A stretch of 64,000 nucleotides of DNA. Source: Distichodus sexfasciatus (lineage: Eukaryota > Chordata > Actinopteri > Characiformes > Distichodontidae). Shown here in pieces: positions 23,621-34,255 of the stretch. Position 1 is the first letter of the stretch; each line of letters opens with the position of its first letter. A program made the position numbers and the translations under genes. The notes below the pieces were generated by a model. The model searched no databases, was not told the origin of the DNA, and was given only the letters and a program-made list of their open reading frames with translations. Where the stretch lies: the NCBI GenBank assembly GCA_032718565.1, contig JAVGVS010000111.1, forward strand, positions 688,631 through 752,630. The letters are read 5' to 3'.

Positions 23621-24709
23621 ACATCGCGAGTTTTTATGCATTTACTTCTGTTTTAGTGCACTTTAACATGCAGAGGGATCAGGTCTTGTCTTGATCGCGC
23701 CACTGAAAACCTTGTGTGTCACTATTAAGCCTCCGCGTGAAATACAAGCGGAGCATGCTCTAGCAAGTAAAATGAACTAAACGATGCTTCGATTCTAGAA
23801 AAATTGTCTCAACCATTTTTTGTAACAGAATTATTCGAGTTATTGGAACAATCGTTTCAGCTCTACTTTACCGCAGTGCCACTTCCCATGCATAACGAAT
23901 TGAGCGTGCACACATTTACAGATCGGCTCCATAGAACAGCCCAATGCCACCGATACCCGATCCAGCTGTTTGAGCCCGTTATCGGACCGATACCGATCCA
24001 CCTATCGGATCGGCTACATCTCTAGTTTTAATACTGTAAATACAGTGACGATCTGTGAATGTCTAGCGAATATCGATCCCTTTGCTAACTTTACTCTGGT
24101 TTCAAAAGTAGTTTGTAAGAATTTAGCATTTTACAGGAGAAACGACTAGTAAGATTCAGATATACGCTGACGACTAGCGTTAGGCCTATACTGTCGATGC
24201 AACAAGGCCAAGAGTTCAAAACTAGCTGAGTGTTAATATTTCAAGATATACTAGCAACTAGTTAGTTTTCTGTATTTAACGTACATTTAAACGTCAATTT
24301 ATCTTCAATTAACTGATCGTAGTTTAGTCTAATGTTGAATAACGGCGTTATTTCAGCTAGGCTAAATGGCTTCAAGAGTTATAACTAGTTAACTAAATGT
24401 AAATCTACCAGAATTCCGTATGCGCTATAAAAGGTCGATGTCGTGTCTAAGTTCTTACAAATCATGCAATTGTCTAGCTAATCTTACGTTCGCCAGTACA
24501 ATTGTTTACGTCAGATGAAGGTACAAAGTTTACCATAGCAGACCCAGCTAACAACCAAAGAAGAGTAGCTAACTGTTGTTTGTCAACGGGTATGGCTGCC
24601 TCTGCATGGTAATGCTCCGACCGGTTCAACAACAACATTAAACACAGCTCACGGTTTTCTGACAAAACCAAGAATGTTTTTTAAAATATTATTTATCAAG
24701 AAAACTTAC

Positions 24710-24775
24710 CTTGTTAACCTGTAGAAAATTCCTCAAAGTTCACGTCCTGTCTGTGGGCCTAAGTCAAACGAAATT
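24710..24775 (-). other. tmbim6: tmbim6 non-coding exon 1
   Basis: The minus strand carries GTTAACAAG followed by a strong donor GTAAGT at 24709. It has no ATG in a useful context and lies next to promoter-like motifs. It would splice about 6.6 kb to exon 2. The 5' boundary is a guess. Confidence 0.6.
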
Positions 24776-24783
24776 ATTTTCTT

Positions 24784-24826
24784 CTTCCGCATTACGTGTT
24801 GCATCATCATGGCAACGAGCCATTGG
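24784..24826 (-). promoter_or_regulatory. tmbim6: tmbim6 promoter motifs: CCAAT box, X-box, ETS site
   Basis: In minus-strand order: CCAATGG (24826-24820), an RFX-like X-box GTTGCCATGATGATGCAAC (24816-24798) with imperfect dyad symmetry, CACGTAATG, and an ETS core CGGAAG (24789-24784). The order and spacing fit a TATA-less promoter just upstream of the non-coding exon. Function is inferred from motifs only. Confidence 0.55.
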
Positions 24827-25289
24827 TGAATAGACCTTAATCGCGTCACAATTCACCGCCGGACATAATGGTCGAAGCAGCTTAGCCTCACTTCCTGTTT
24901 ACACCCGCTATTTCGTGTTTGGTAACTTAACTTTAAAAAAGTAATTAGTTATTATTATTAGTTATTTCTCTCAAAAGGTAGCTGAGTTACCAGGGAACGT
25001 AACTATTGTGTTACAAAAATATGATCACATACTGTAAGTCTAAGAATTTTGATCCCCGTTAAATGGACGTGTGTGACGATGAGAGATGCTCCATGAGATT
25101 AGAATAGTTTACAACTGACGTGCGGGAACACATTCTTTCTGCGCATAATGCACAGTTCACATATACTACATTCTTGCCTTTAATCTCGGTGAGGGGAAAA
25201 ATAACGTCTGCCCTTTCATGTTAAAAGCGCTACCTTTAAAAAATGACGCTGTTAGTAACTCGTTTTATTTGTAACGCGTTGTTGTGTTA

Positions 25290-25435
25290 CTGTGATATTA
25301 TTGTGTTGTTGTAGTGTACCTGGCTGCTCTACTGAAAAACAACGGAACCCTAACCTCAGCTTACACGATTTCCTTAAAGATGAAAACCTACGGAAAACCT
25401 GGGTGAGTTTAATCAGAAGGGACGAGGCTCCGTCA
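25290..25435 (+). pseudogene. THAP-like zinc-finger fragment
   Basis: The translation CSVPGCSTEKQRNPNLSLHD, then FLKDENLRKTWVSLIRRDE, matches the first half of a THAP DNA-binding domain: paired cysteines, the Phe-x-x-Asp turn and the conserved Trp. The second half (C-x2-H) is absent. A similar segment lies inverted at 25795-25856. It could be an exon with its partner out of sight, but the inverted copy and the missing half favour a transposon-borne or dead fragment. Confidence 0.6.
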
Positions 25436-25794
25436 TATCATATACTTCATATATACTATCATATACTGCAGCTTACACTTTGACAGTGAGCTTTTTTTTA
25501 TGTATATGTATTTTTTTATGTATACAAGAGCTTTTTTTTATGTATACGTAACCTTAAGGGTACCTACTTCTTTCTCTGCAGAACCTTCGCTAACGTTAGA
25601 CTAAAGACAAGCACTGACCGACTGTCGAGAGACCTGAGCCTCCCCCAGTTATTAAAAAAAAAATCTCCGGCGTGTAGCACCGGGTTTCAGACGTTTTCCG
25701 AAGCTCTTGGATACATAAAGAAACTTGCTGTCAAAGTGTAAGATGCAGTCACAAGTGCTTCCACAAAGTATATTAAATGACGGTCCCTAGTCCC

Positions 25795-25856
25795 TTCTGA
25801 TCAACCTCGTCCACGTTTTCCGTATGCTTTCATCTTTAGGGAAATCATCCTTATTT
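25795..25856 (-). pseudogene. Inverted second THAP-like fragment
   Basis: Minus-strand translation DDFPKDESIRKTWTRLIRRD parallels the plus-strand copy. Nearby blocks (CTTACACTTTGACAG and TTTATGTAT) are also shared inverted, so the two form a foldback. Confidence 0.65.
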
Positions 25857-26019
25857 TCAATTGTCCAGAATTTTTTTTTCAATTCTACAACGTTAGAGAG
25901 TAACCAATAGGGGAAAAAGTATGTAGAAAATGCGTTATTTATTACCAAATAATTTATTCTGTATTCAGATGGATACCAAGTGTTTCCGCCAGGTGCTAAC
26001 TTCATTGTTCTTCAGAATA

Positions 26020-26320
26020 CTACCCCATTGAATGTCTCTGCATAATAAAAACTTTGCAAGCCAATAAACTACACACTGTTCTTACTATTTCTAGTAGAGT
26101 AGTACAGTTTCAGCACTTTTATACTGCATAAATCTAAGACTAATAATAATAATAATCATGAAGAATGCTATTATTTATTAATAATATTAATATAACAATT
26201 TTTAAAAATAACTTGACATTTATGTCATTTATTCTTGTTATCTATAAGACAGTGTAGAAGAGTGATAGGTCAGATAGCTCAGAGAGGAAAAAGAAAAAGG
26301 CAGTGTGAGATAGATTCAAG
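26020..26320. repeat. Fragment of the 12467 hAT family, inverted
   Basis: Shares TGCAAGCCAATAAAC, GTTATCTATAAGACAGTG and AGATAGCTCAGAGAGGA with 16480-16770. Ends not found. Confidence 0.65.
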
Positions 26321-26419
26321 AAATAAACAGTACAAGTATGTATTGTTTGTTTATTTCACTTTTGGCATGTAATGGAGATATGGCTCCCAAAAAAATGTTT
26401 TTTTTCTTTGTCTGGCTCC

Positions 26420-27004
26420 CCTGCAGAATTTGACCTCAGGATGCTGTGGGAGCGGTTGGTGTGGGCACGGTGGCAGTAGTTTGGTGGGGTGTGGGGGGAT
26501 GTTTGCTTCCCTGCAATATGAAGAAAATGAGGAAACTAAGGTGTAATTTAAGTTAAATTAATTAAGGTGTACACACTTAGTGATATGGGGGTACTTGTGA
26601 CAACCTTCACTGGACAAAGACATAATGCAGGATACCTATTTTATTAAACGGCTTGTTAAGAACAATAAGACCATTTTAAAAATGTTTTGTTATTTAATCA
26701 CTTATTGAACTCATAGATGTTCACAGAGCTGTGTGAGGGACATGCAAAAACTTTCTTGGTTGATCTCATCCAATCACACAAGTTATCTTTCAAACAACAG
26801 AATTCCTCTGTCGAGCAGGTATATAACACACATCTTTCTTCTAGAAGGCACACAGAGCCTCATTTTGATACACAAGCATCAACTCTTTCACCTTTCAAAA
26901 ATTCTCTTTTCCTTCCTCTTGAAGAATCAACAGCCTTTTAAGGCTAATTTATTTAAACAATGGAGGGTGGGATTTTATTTCGTGCTTTAAAAAACACAAA
27001 CTAA
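26420..27004. other. Intergenic DNA, nothing recognised
   Basis: No coding domain, TIR pair or tRNA-like box. A few short open frames here have no recognisable motif. Confidence 0.5.
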
Positions 27005-28854
27005 TTAAATTCAATTTTATTTCTATAACGCTCTTAACATAGCGTTATTGTCACAAAGCGCTTTACATATAACTGGCCCAAACCTGCAACAAGCAAGCCT
27101 GAGGCGACAGTGGCAAGGAAAAAGTCCCTCTAGCAGGAACAAACCTTGAGAGGAATCAAGACTCGGAAGAAGACCCCATCCTCCTCTGTGTGACTGGGTT
27201 GCATGAACGTTTAATACATAAGTAAACATTAGTTCAAGATTAATTGTTAATTAATCATTTAAATAAGTGTGTAAAAGGAATGTGCAAATATTTAATAAAC
27301 AAGTAAACATTAGTTCAAGATTAATCGTAAATTAATCATTTTTAAAGAAGTGAAGATGCTTTCAAATCCTGAGTCGTTGCTTGGGCCGCTTGCTAAGATC
27401 CATTTAGCAACATTAAGCTAAAATTATTTCAGTATTAAATTTGTAATTCAGTTTAAGTCCATAGGGTCCAAAAAATCCCAGCTGGTTCCAGATGATGAGG
27501 TCTCCACAGAGTCCCGATGAGGGTTCAGTCATTCAAGCGTCATCTCATGATCAGCTCGGGAACAGCTCGGAAAGAAGAAGAAAGAGAAGAAAGCTAGTGG
27601 CCTACACTCACCGTCTGGCAGTGCTAAGGTAATTATGGCAGGCTGGCTAAAAAGGGAGAGCTGAAAGGTAGCACAGACATGAGGGCTTCCAGACCACCGT
27701 CTGCAAACTTGAATGATCAGCGAGAGTGGTAGGACAACAGCACCAATCCCCTCTTTCACCTTTAATCTCAAATGACCGTGAACCCCTAGATCTTGCCTTT
27801 ACCTAAGAAAAAGGGACCTAAATATCCAAAAGACTGACTAAAAGCAGAGATTGTTTGTGATCTCCGAATGCTAATAGAGAGTTTATTCCACAACTGTGGT
27901 GCTTAATGAGCTAATGCTGTTCCCTCACAAGGTAACATTCTTTATTCTGGGTATTAATAAAAGACCTGTGTTTTGCAATCAAAGCGTAAGAGTCGGACTG
28001 CAGTTATAAATGAGGTCACTCACATACTGCTGTGCAAGACCATTTAGAGCTTTATAAGTCAAGAGTATTTTATAGTAGACACGCAATTTAACTGGCAGCC
28101 AGCGGAGTGACGATAGAATTGGGGTGATATGCTCATATTTTTTAGTTTTAGTGAGGACTCTGGCTGCTGCATTCTGGATTAGCTGGAGTTTATTTAATGA
28201 CCTATTCGGACAACCGGAGAATAAGACATTACAGTAATCGAGCCTGGAGTTAATAAATGCATGAACCAATTTCTCTGCATCTTGAAAGGATAGCATGTTT
28301 CTTAAGTTGGCTATATTGAAAGAAGTTGAAAAAAGGTGGTGCGACTAATGTTAGAAGCATGTACAACAAATGAAAGATCAGAGTCTAGAGTAACAGCAAG
28401 GTTTCTAACAGTACTTGGTGCAATTGATAATCCATCAAGATTGAACATGATATCAGATAGTTGACTTCTGGTGGCTTTAGTGCCAATGATATGAACCTCA
28501 GTCTTGTCTCAATTTAACTGGAGGAAGTTGTCCGACATCCACTTTTTGATGCCAATTAAACATTCTTCCATTATCTGAAGTCTGTTTTCTGGCTTAGCCG
28601 ATATATATAATGAAAACTAATTCTATGCTTACGAATAACTGAGCCTAAAGGTAGCATGTACAGCGAAACCAGCAGGGGACGTAAGACTGATCCTTGTGGT
28701 AGTCTATATTTCACCTTGATATGTTCTGAGGAATCACTATTCATATTCACGTACTGATAGCGGTCTGAAAGGTAGGATTTGAACAAAGAGAGGGCCACTC
28801 CCCTGATATCAACAGCATGTTCAAGTCTATCTAGGAGAATGGTATGATCTATAG

Positions 28855-29271
28855 CAGACCTGGGCATTGCCCGGCCCGTGGGTCACATCTGGCCCTTTGT
28901 CTGTCCCTTGCTGGGCCGCCTGAGCACAGCATCAAATAGCAAATTTAACATAAAAATCAAACCTAAATAATATACTTTATGCACACCTTTCAACTGCATT
29001 ACTTTTATTTTGAAGGTGAAAAAAATGCAAAAATGTACATATTTCAATATGGCTTTTGTTGTTAAAAGAATGTATTGTCAAAAAACATGAAGACATAATA
29101 TGCCCTGCTCCGCAAATTCATAGCTTAACCGTAACATCTAGTATTAACAGTTGGAGCTAATCAAAACTAGACAACTGTCTGTTTTTTAAATGAAGTTTAG
29201 TTGAGCAGTGTTGATTACAGTCTATTGGTTCAGCCCTCCATGTCAATTCAAATTTGTCATGTGGCCCCCCC
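28855..29271. mobile_element. Insertion inside the L2-like LINE
   Basis: Flanked by an exact GATCTATAG on both sides (8-9 bp duplication). Begins CAGACCTGGGCATTGCCC and ends GTGGCCCCCCC. Ends are only weakly inverted (ATCTGGCCC against ATGTGGCCC). Probably hAT-like; no coding. Confidence 0.65.
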
Positions 29272-29517
29272 GATCTATAGTATCAAAAGCAGCATTAAGA
29301 TCAAGCAGCACTAACAGTGAGGCACAGTCCTGATCAGCAGATAGGGGGAGATCATTAACTACCTTCAGCAGAGCAGTCTCTTTGCTATGGCTGGCTCTAA
29401 ACCCAGACTGAAATCTTTCATAAATCTTATTCTCCTGCAAAAATGAGGATAGTGGACTGGCTACAACTTTCTCTACTATTTTGGAGATAAATGGGAGATT
29501 AGATATTGATCTATAAT

Positions 29518-29692
29518 CAGGGATATTCAATTCCGGTCCTGGAGGGCCAGCGTCCTACAGGTTTTCTATCCAACCTGATCAGTCTCTTCTGGTGGTTATC
29601 TACCTGAAACCAGGTGTGAATGTTCTGAAATCCAGTAGGATGGAAAACCTGCAGGACACCGGCCCTCCAGGACCGGAATTGAATGCCCCTGG
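29518..29692. mobile_element. hAT-like MITE, long TIRs
   Basis: Ends are inverted over about 50 bp: CAGGGATATTCAATTCCGG and GGAATTGAATGCCCCTGG, continuing through the GGTCCTGGAGGGCC block. Flanks TCTATAAT and TCTATAGT are a 7-of-8 duplication within the LINE. Confidence 0.8.
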
Positions 29693-29821
29693 TCTATAGT
29701 TTAACATTTCCAAGGATCTAAGTTGGGCTTCTTCAACAAGGGTTTAATCACTGCTAATTAAAGAGATTTGGGTAGATGACCAATATTAATAGAGGAGTTA
29801 AGTATTGCTAATAGAGGTTTA

Positions 29822-31133
29822 CCCATAGCAAAAAGTAGTATACTTGAAGTTCATTTTATTAAGTATGGCAAGTATACTATGGACCATGTACTTGTAGTGT
29901 GCTAGAAAGTATACTATTTTAATACTTCTTCGGACTAAATTGGAACATTTTTAAGTTTATAAAAGTATACTTTAAGTATACTTTATAAGGTAATTTTAAG
30001 ATTACAAAAGTATACTTTCAAGTATACAAGTACACTCATCTATATACTACTGGTGTACCAGGTATATACTTCTAGTCCACATTTTAGTTTATTTAAGTAT
30101 ATTTAAAGTATACCACAGGTACACTTTTCTATATACTGTCATTGTACTAGTTATATACTTCTAGTCCACATTTTAGTTTATTGAAGTACACTTAGAGTAT
30201 ACCACAGGTACACTCTTCTATATACTGCCATTGTACTAGTTACATACTTCTACTCCACATTTTTGTTTATTGAAGTATACTTTTATGAACTTAGAATTAG
30301 TAAAAGGCTCCACGAAAGCAAAACATAACAAGGACGCCAAGACCTCTGGTTTAACATTTATTTTTTTCAACCACTTAACCATACTTAAAAGGTAAAGAAA
30401 AATAGACAAAAGGAGGTGGAGATCCCAGCCAAAAAGAACAAAAGATGGGAAGTCACTGGGCCAGCCACACCATGGGCCGTCGCACCCATTCCCTACCTAT
30501 TAAAAGAAAAATGTACTCAACCTAATCAAAAACAAAACCTGAAAACTAGACCACCAGTAATCTCCAACCTAAACTGAAATAACAAACTAAAATAACAAAA
30601 CCCAACACTCTAAATCATGTTGTGAAGAAAACTACAAAAAGAAGAGGAAAAATTCCTCAGAAGCTGCTGCTGCTGCTGTCAGGTCAGGTGTGAGAGAGAT
30701 ACCCCCTACCCTCCCCCTCAGGTTCCCCCTTTTCTCTCCTGGAAAATGATTGGCTCCAGGTGTTTCATTCCTACAAAGGAAGGCAGAGAGAGACAGAGAA
30801 AACACTCCCACAGGCAGTGAGCAGTATTATACCCACATGCCACACATGCCACACGTGCCACACGTAAGTATTAGTACTTTGTGGCAGAAAGAAGTAAAGT
30901 ATACTAAAGTATAAGTATAAGCTTTAGCATTAATGTATAAGTGTAAGTATTAATGCACTTAGTCTTAGAGTTTTCTTTATACTTATCAGTATAAGTCAAG
31001 TATACTTCACTATACTATTCTTAAGCACAGAAAATATAGTATATAAAAAGTAAACTTCAAGTATACTGCCTCAGTTTTAGTAAATAATAAGTATACTCAT
31101 AGTACACTTGAATAAACTACTTTTTGCTAAGGG
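29822..31133. mobile_element. TA-flanked 1.3-kb element with TATAC-rich arms
   Basis: Starts CCCATAGCAAAAAGTAGT and ends ACTACTTTTTGCTAAGGG (17 of 18 positions paired), with TA on both sides. It splits the LINE between GGTT and ATCACT, where a related LINE copy at 56140 is continuous. Both arms are filled with variants of AAGTATACTT. The middle (30290-30870) is unlike the arms and not recognisably coding. Confidence 0.8.
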
Positions 31134-31290
31134 TAATCACTACTGGAATCATCTTAGAGTGGGCACAATTCAATTCAATTCAAATGTATTTGTATAGTGC
31201 CCTTAACAACAGTCATTTTCACAAAGCACTTTACATATAACTGGCCTAAACCCCCAACAAGCAAGCCTGAAGTGACATTTACATTTTGAA
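31134..31290. repeat. L2-like LINE remnants
   Basis: 31134-31165 continues the interrupted LINE; from about 31172 another L2-like 3' end begins (TTCAATTCAAATGTATTTG, CAAAGCACTTTACATATAA). Confidence 0.7.
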
Positions 31291-31409
31291 CAATACCCAT
31301 TAGTAAAAGCTGATGTCAGGGGATCTTGTTTATTATCTACATGTGTAAGTTCCTCACACGGAGCTTCAGAAATGTAAGTTCCTGGCGACGGAGGAGATGA
31401 GGAAGGCGT

Positions 31410-32270
31410 GTGCGTAGGCAGAGAGAGAAGAGGAAAGGCAAGAGTGTGGAACCGAAAGTAGGGACTTTGAATGTTGGCACTATGACAGGTAAAGCTAGAA
31501 AGCTGGTGGACATGATGCAGAGAAGGAAGGTGGATATACTGTGTGTTCAGGAGACCAGGTGGAAAGGTAGCAAGGCTAGAAGCTTAGGAGAAGGGTTTAA
31601 GTTGTTCTACCATGGTGGAGATGGAAAGAGAAATGGAGTAGGAATTATCCTGAAGGAGGAGTTTGTTAGGAACGTTCTGGAAGTGAACAGAGTGTCAGTT
31701 AGGCTGATGAGTCTGAAGCTTGAAGTTGAAGTAATGATCAGTGTTGTTAGTGGTTACGCCCCACAGGTAGGATGTGAGCTAGAAGAGAAGCAGAATTTCT
31801 GGAGTGAGCTAGATGATTTGATGCAGCGTATCCCCAGAGTCGAGAGAGTGGTAATTGGTTCAGACTTTAACGGACATGTTGGTGAAGGGAACAGAGGTGA
31901 TGAGGAAGTGATGGGCAGGTTTGGTATCCATGATAGGAACGAAGAGGGACAGATGGTGGTAGACTTTGTGAAAAGGATGGAAATGGCTGTTGTGAATACT
32001 TTCTTCCAGAAGAGGCAGGAACATAGGGTGACTTATAAGAGTGGAGGGAGGAGCACACAGGTGGACTACATCTTATGTAGACGTTGTAATTTGAAGGAGA
32101 TTAGTGACTGCAAGGTAGTGGTAGGTGAGAGTGTAGCGAGACAGCATAGGATGGTGGTCTGTAGGATGAAACTGATGGTGAGGAAGATGAAGAGAACAAA
32201 GGTGGAGCAGAGGACCAGGTGGTGGAAGCTGAAAAAGAAGAGTGTTGCGAGGTTTTCAGGGAGGAGTTGA
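31410..32270 (+). pseudogene. RTE-like LINE endonuclease domain (open 286 codons)
   Basis: Carries the exonuclease/endonuclease/phosphatase fold motifs in order: ETRW (catalytic Glu), SDFNGH (Asp/Asn) and a final QHR. It loses frame near 32240, where the usual WWKLKKE segment should continue. It nicks target DNA to prime reverse transcription in intact relatives. Confidence 0.9.
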
Positions 32271-32732
32271 GACAGGCTCTTGGTGGCCAGGAGGTGCTCC
32301 CAGATGATTGGACAGATACAGCTAATGTGATCAGGGAGACGGGTAGGAGGGTACTTGGTGTGTCATCTGGAAGGAGTAAAGTAGATAAGGAGACTTGGTG
32401 GTGGAACGAAAAAGTCCAATAGCATATACAGAGAAAGAAGTTAGCGAAGAAGAAGTGGGACACTGAGGACTGAGGAGAGTAGACAGGAGTACAGGGAGAT
32501 GCAGCGTATGGTGAAGGTAGAGGTGGCAAAGGCCAAACAAAGGGCGTATGATGACCTGTATGCTAGGTTGGACAGTAAGGAGGGAGAGAATGAGTTGTAC
32601 AGGTTGGCGAGGCAGAGAGATAGAGATGGGAAGGATGTGCAGCAGGTTAGGGTAATGAAGGATAGGGATAGAAATGTACTGACAGGTGCCAGCTGTGTGA
32701 TGGGAAGATGGAAAGAGTAGTTTGAAGAGCTG

Positions 32733-34250
32733 ATGAATGAGGAAAATGAGAGAGAATGTAGAGTAGAAGAGGTGACTGTTGTGGATCAGGAAGTAGCTGA
32801 GATTAGTAAGGATGAAGTGAGGAAGGCTTTGAAGAGGATGAAGAGGGGAAAGGCAGTTGGCCCTGATGACATACCTGTGGAGGTATGGAAGTGTCCAGGA
32901 GAGGTGGCAGTAGAGTTTTTGACTAGGTTGTTCATGTGTGAGAAGATGCCTGAGGAATGGAGGAAAAGTGTTCTGGTGCCGATTTTTAAGAACAAGGGAG
33001 ACGGACAGGATTGTGGCAACTACAGAGGAATAAAGCTAATGAGTCATACAATAAGGGTTTGGGAAAGAGTGGTGGAAGCTAGGCTTAGGTCAGAAGTGAG
33101 CATCTGTGAGCAGCAGTACGGTTTCATGCCAAGAAAGAGTACTACAGATGCTATTTTTGCTTTAAGGATGCTGATGGAGAAGTACAGAGAAGGTCAGAGG
33201 GAGCTGCATTGTGTCTTTGTAGATCTAGAGAAAGCATATGACAGGGTGCCGAGAGAGAAGCTGTGGTATTGCATGAGGAGGTCTGGAGTGGCAGAGAAGT
33301 ATGTTAGAGTGGTGCAGGACATGTATGAGAGCTGTGAGAAAGCAGTGAGATGTGCTGTAGGAGTGACAGAGGAGTTCAAGGTGGAGGTGGGACTGCATCA
33401 AGGATCGGCTCTAAGCCCCTTCTTGTTTGCTTTGGTGATGGACAGGCTGACAGATGATGTTAGACAGGAGTCTCCATGGACTATGATGTTTGCAGATGAC
33501 ATTGTGATCTGCAGTGAGAGCAGGGCGCAGGTAGAGGAAAGGCTAGAGAGGTGGAGATATGTGCTGGAGAAGAGAGGAATGAAGATTAGTCGCAGCAAGA
33601 CAGAATACATGTGTGTAAATGAGAGGGGCACAAGTGGAACAGTGAAGTTACAGGGAGTAGAAGTAAAGAAGGTAGAGGACTTCAAGTACCTAGGGTCTAC
33701 AGTCCAAAGCAACGGAGAGAGTGGAAAAGAGGTGAAGAAGCGTGTGCAAACAGGTTGGAATGGGTGGAGAAAAGTGTCAGGTGTGATGTGTGATAAAAGG
33801 GTTTCAGCAAGAATGAAAGGAAAGGTGTACAAGACAGTAGTGAGACCAGCGATGTTGTATGGTTTGGAGACAGTGCCAATGAGGAAAAGACAGGAGACAG
33901 AACTGGAGGTTGCAGAGCTCAAGATGTTGAGGTTCTCTTTGGGGGTGACGAGGATGGATAGGATCAAGAATGAGTTCATGAGAGGGACAGCTCATGTTAG
34001 ATGTTTTGGAGATAAAGTCAGAGATGCCAGACTGAGATGGTTTGGACACGTCCAGAGGAGAGACAATGAGTACATAGGTAGAAGGATGCTGAGGTTGGAG
34101 CCACTAGGCAGGAGGCTGAGAGGAAGACCAAAAAGGAGATTTATGGATGTGGTGAAAGAGGACATGAAGTTAGTTGTTGTGAGGGTAGAGGATGCAGAAG
34201 ATAGGACTAAATGGAGACAGATGAGCCGAAAGAGGAAGAAGATAAATTAA
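32733..34250 (+). pseudogene. RTE-like LINE reverse transcriptase (open 505 codons)
   Basis: Palm motifs are intact: A block FVDLEKAYDRV, B block HQGSALSPFLF, C block FADD. The upstream stop (TAG at 32718-32720 after GRWKE) replaces the Tyr or Trp expected before FEELMNEENE. Followed by a short non-coding tail ending near 34255. Confidence 0.92.
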
Positions 34251-34255
34251 GTTTA

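Larger units (their letters stand above)
21533..24027. mobile_element. Composite of inverted hAT copies with a nested hAT
   Basis: 21533-21900 and 23640-24027 form inverted arms of roughly 370-400 bp at about 90% identity by eye, both starting TAGAGATGTAGC. A third end (CATCTCTA at about 23204-23211) shows that one complete element and part of a second copy were joined head to tail in opposite orientation. A separate element, 22579-23197, is nested inside. No transposase is readable. Confidence 0.75.
27005..29821 (-). mobile_element. L2-like LINE, 5'-truncated and interrupted
   Basis: The 3' end near 27005 has the fish L2-type tail pattern (TTCAATTTTATTTCTATAACG and CAAAGCGCTTTACATATAA in plus-strand view). 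Upstream on the minus strand are reverse-transcriptase blocks: NIPDYRSISNLPFISKIVEK, SGFRASHSKETALLKVVNDL, VLLDLNAAFDTID, LPQGSVL, and the C-terminal HAFINSRLDYCNVLFSG with ILLTYKALNGL. Frames are broken by stops and by insertions at 28855-29271, 29518-29692 and 29822-31133. No active-site YADD-type block is intact in the readable part. A dead copy. Confidence 0.88.
31375..34255 (+). mobile_element. RTE-like LINE, nearly full length
   Basis: A single endonuclease/reverse-transcriptase polyprotein of the RTE clade. The N-terminal apurinic endonuclease reads LNVGTMTGKARKLVDMM, CVQETRWKG, SGYAPQ, SDFNGHVG, VDYILC and QHRMVVC. The reverse transcriptase follows with FVDLEKAYDRVPR, VGLHQGSALSPFLFALVMD and active-site MFADDIVICS, ending in WFGHVQRRDNEYIGRRML and GRRLRGRPKRR. 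Frame changes near 32240 and 32463 and stops at about 32420 and 32718-32720 break it, so this copy is inactive. The 505-codon RT part stays open, so the insertion may be relatively young. Confidence 0.93.

Noticed and set aside
24922..25290. Another CAGTGTTGGG-type hAT
   Set aside because: GTAACT-type subterminal motifs are present but I found neither clear ends nor a target duplication.
32101..34049. Minus-strand open frames of 60-193 codons over the RTE-like LINE
   Set aside because: Antisense shadows of the endonuclease/RT frame; Ser/Pro-rich with no domain.
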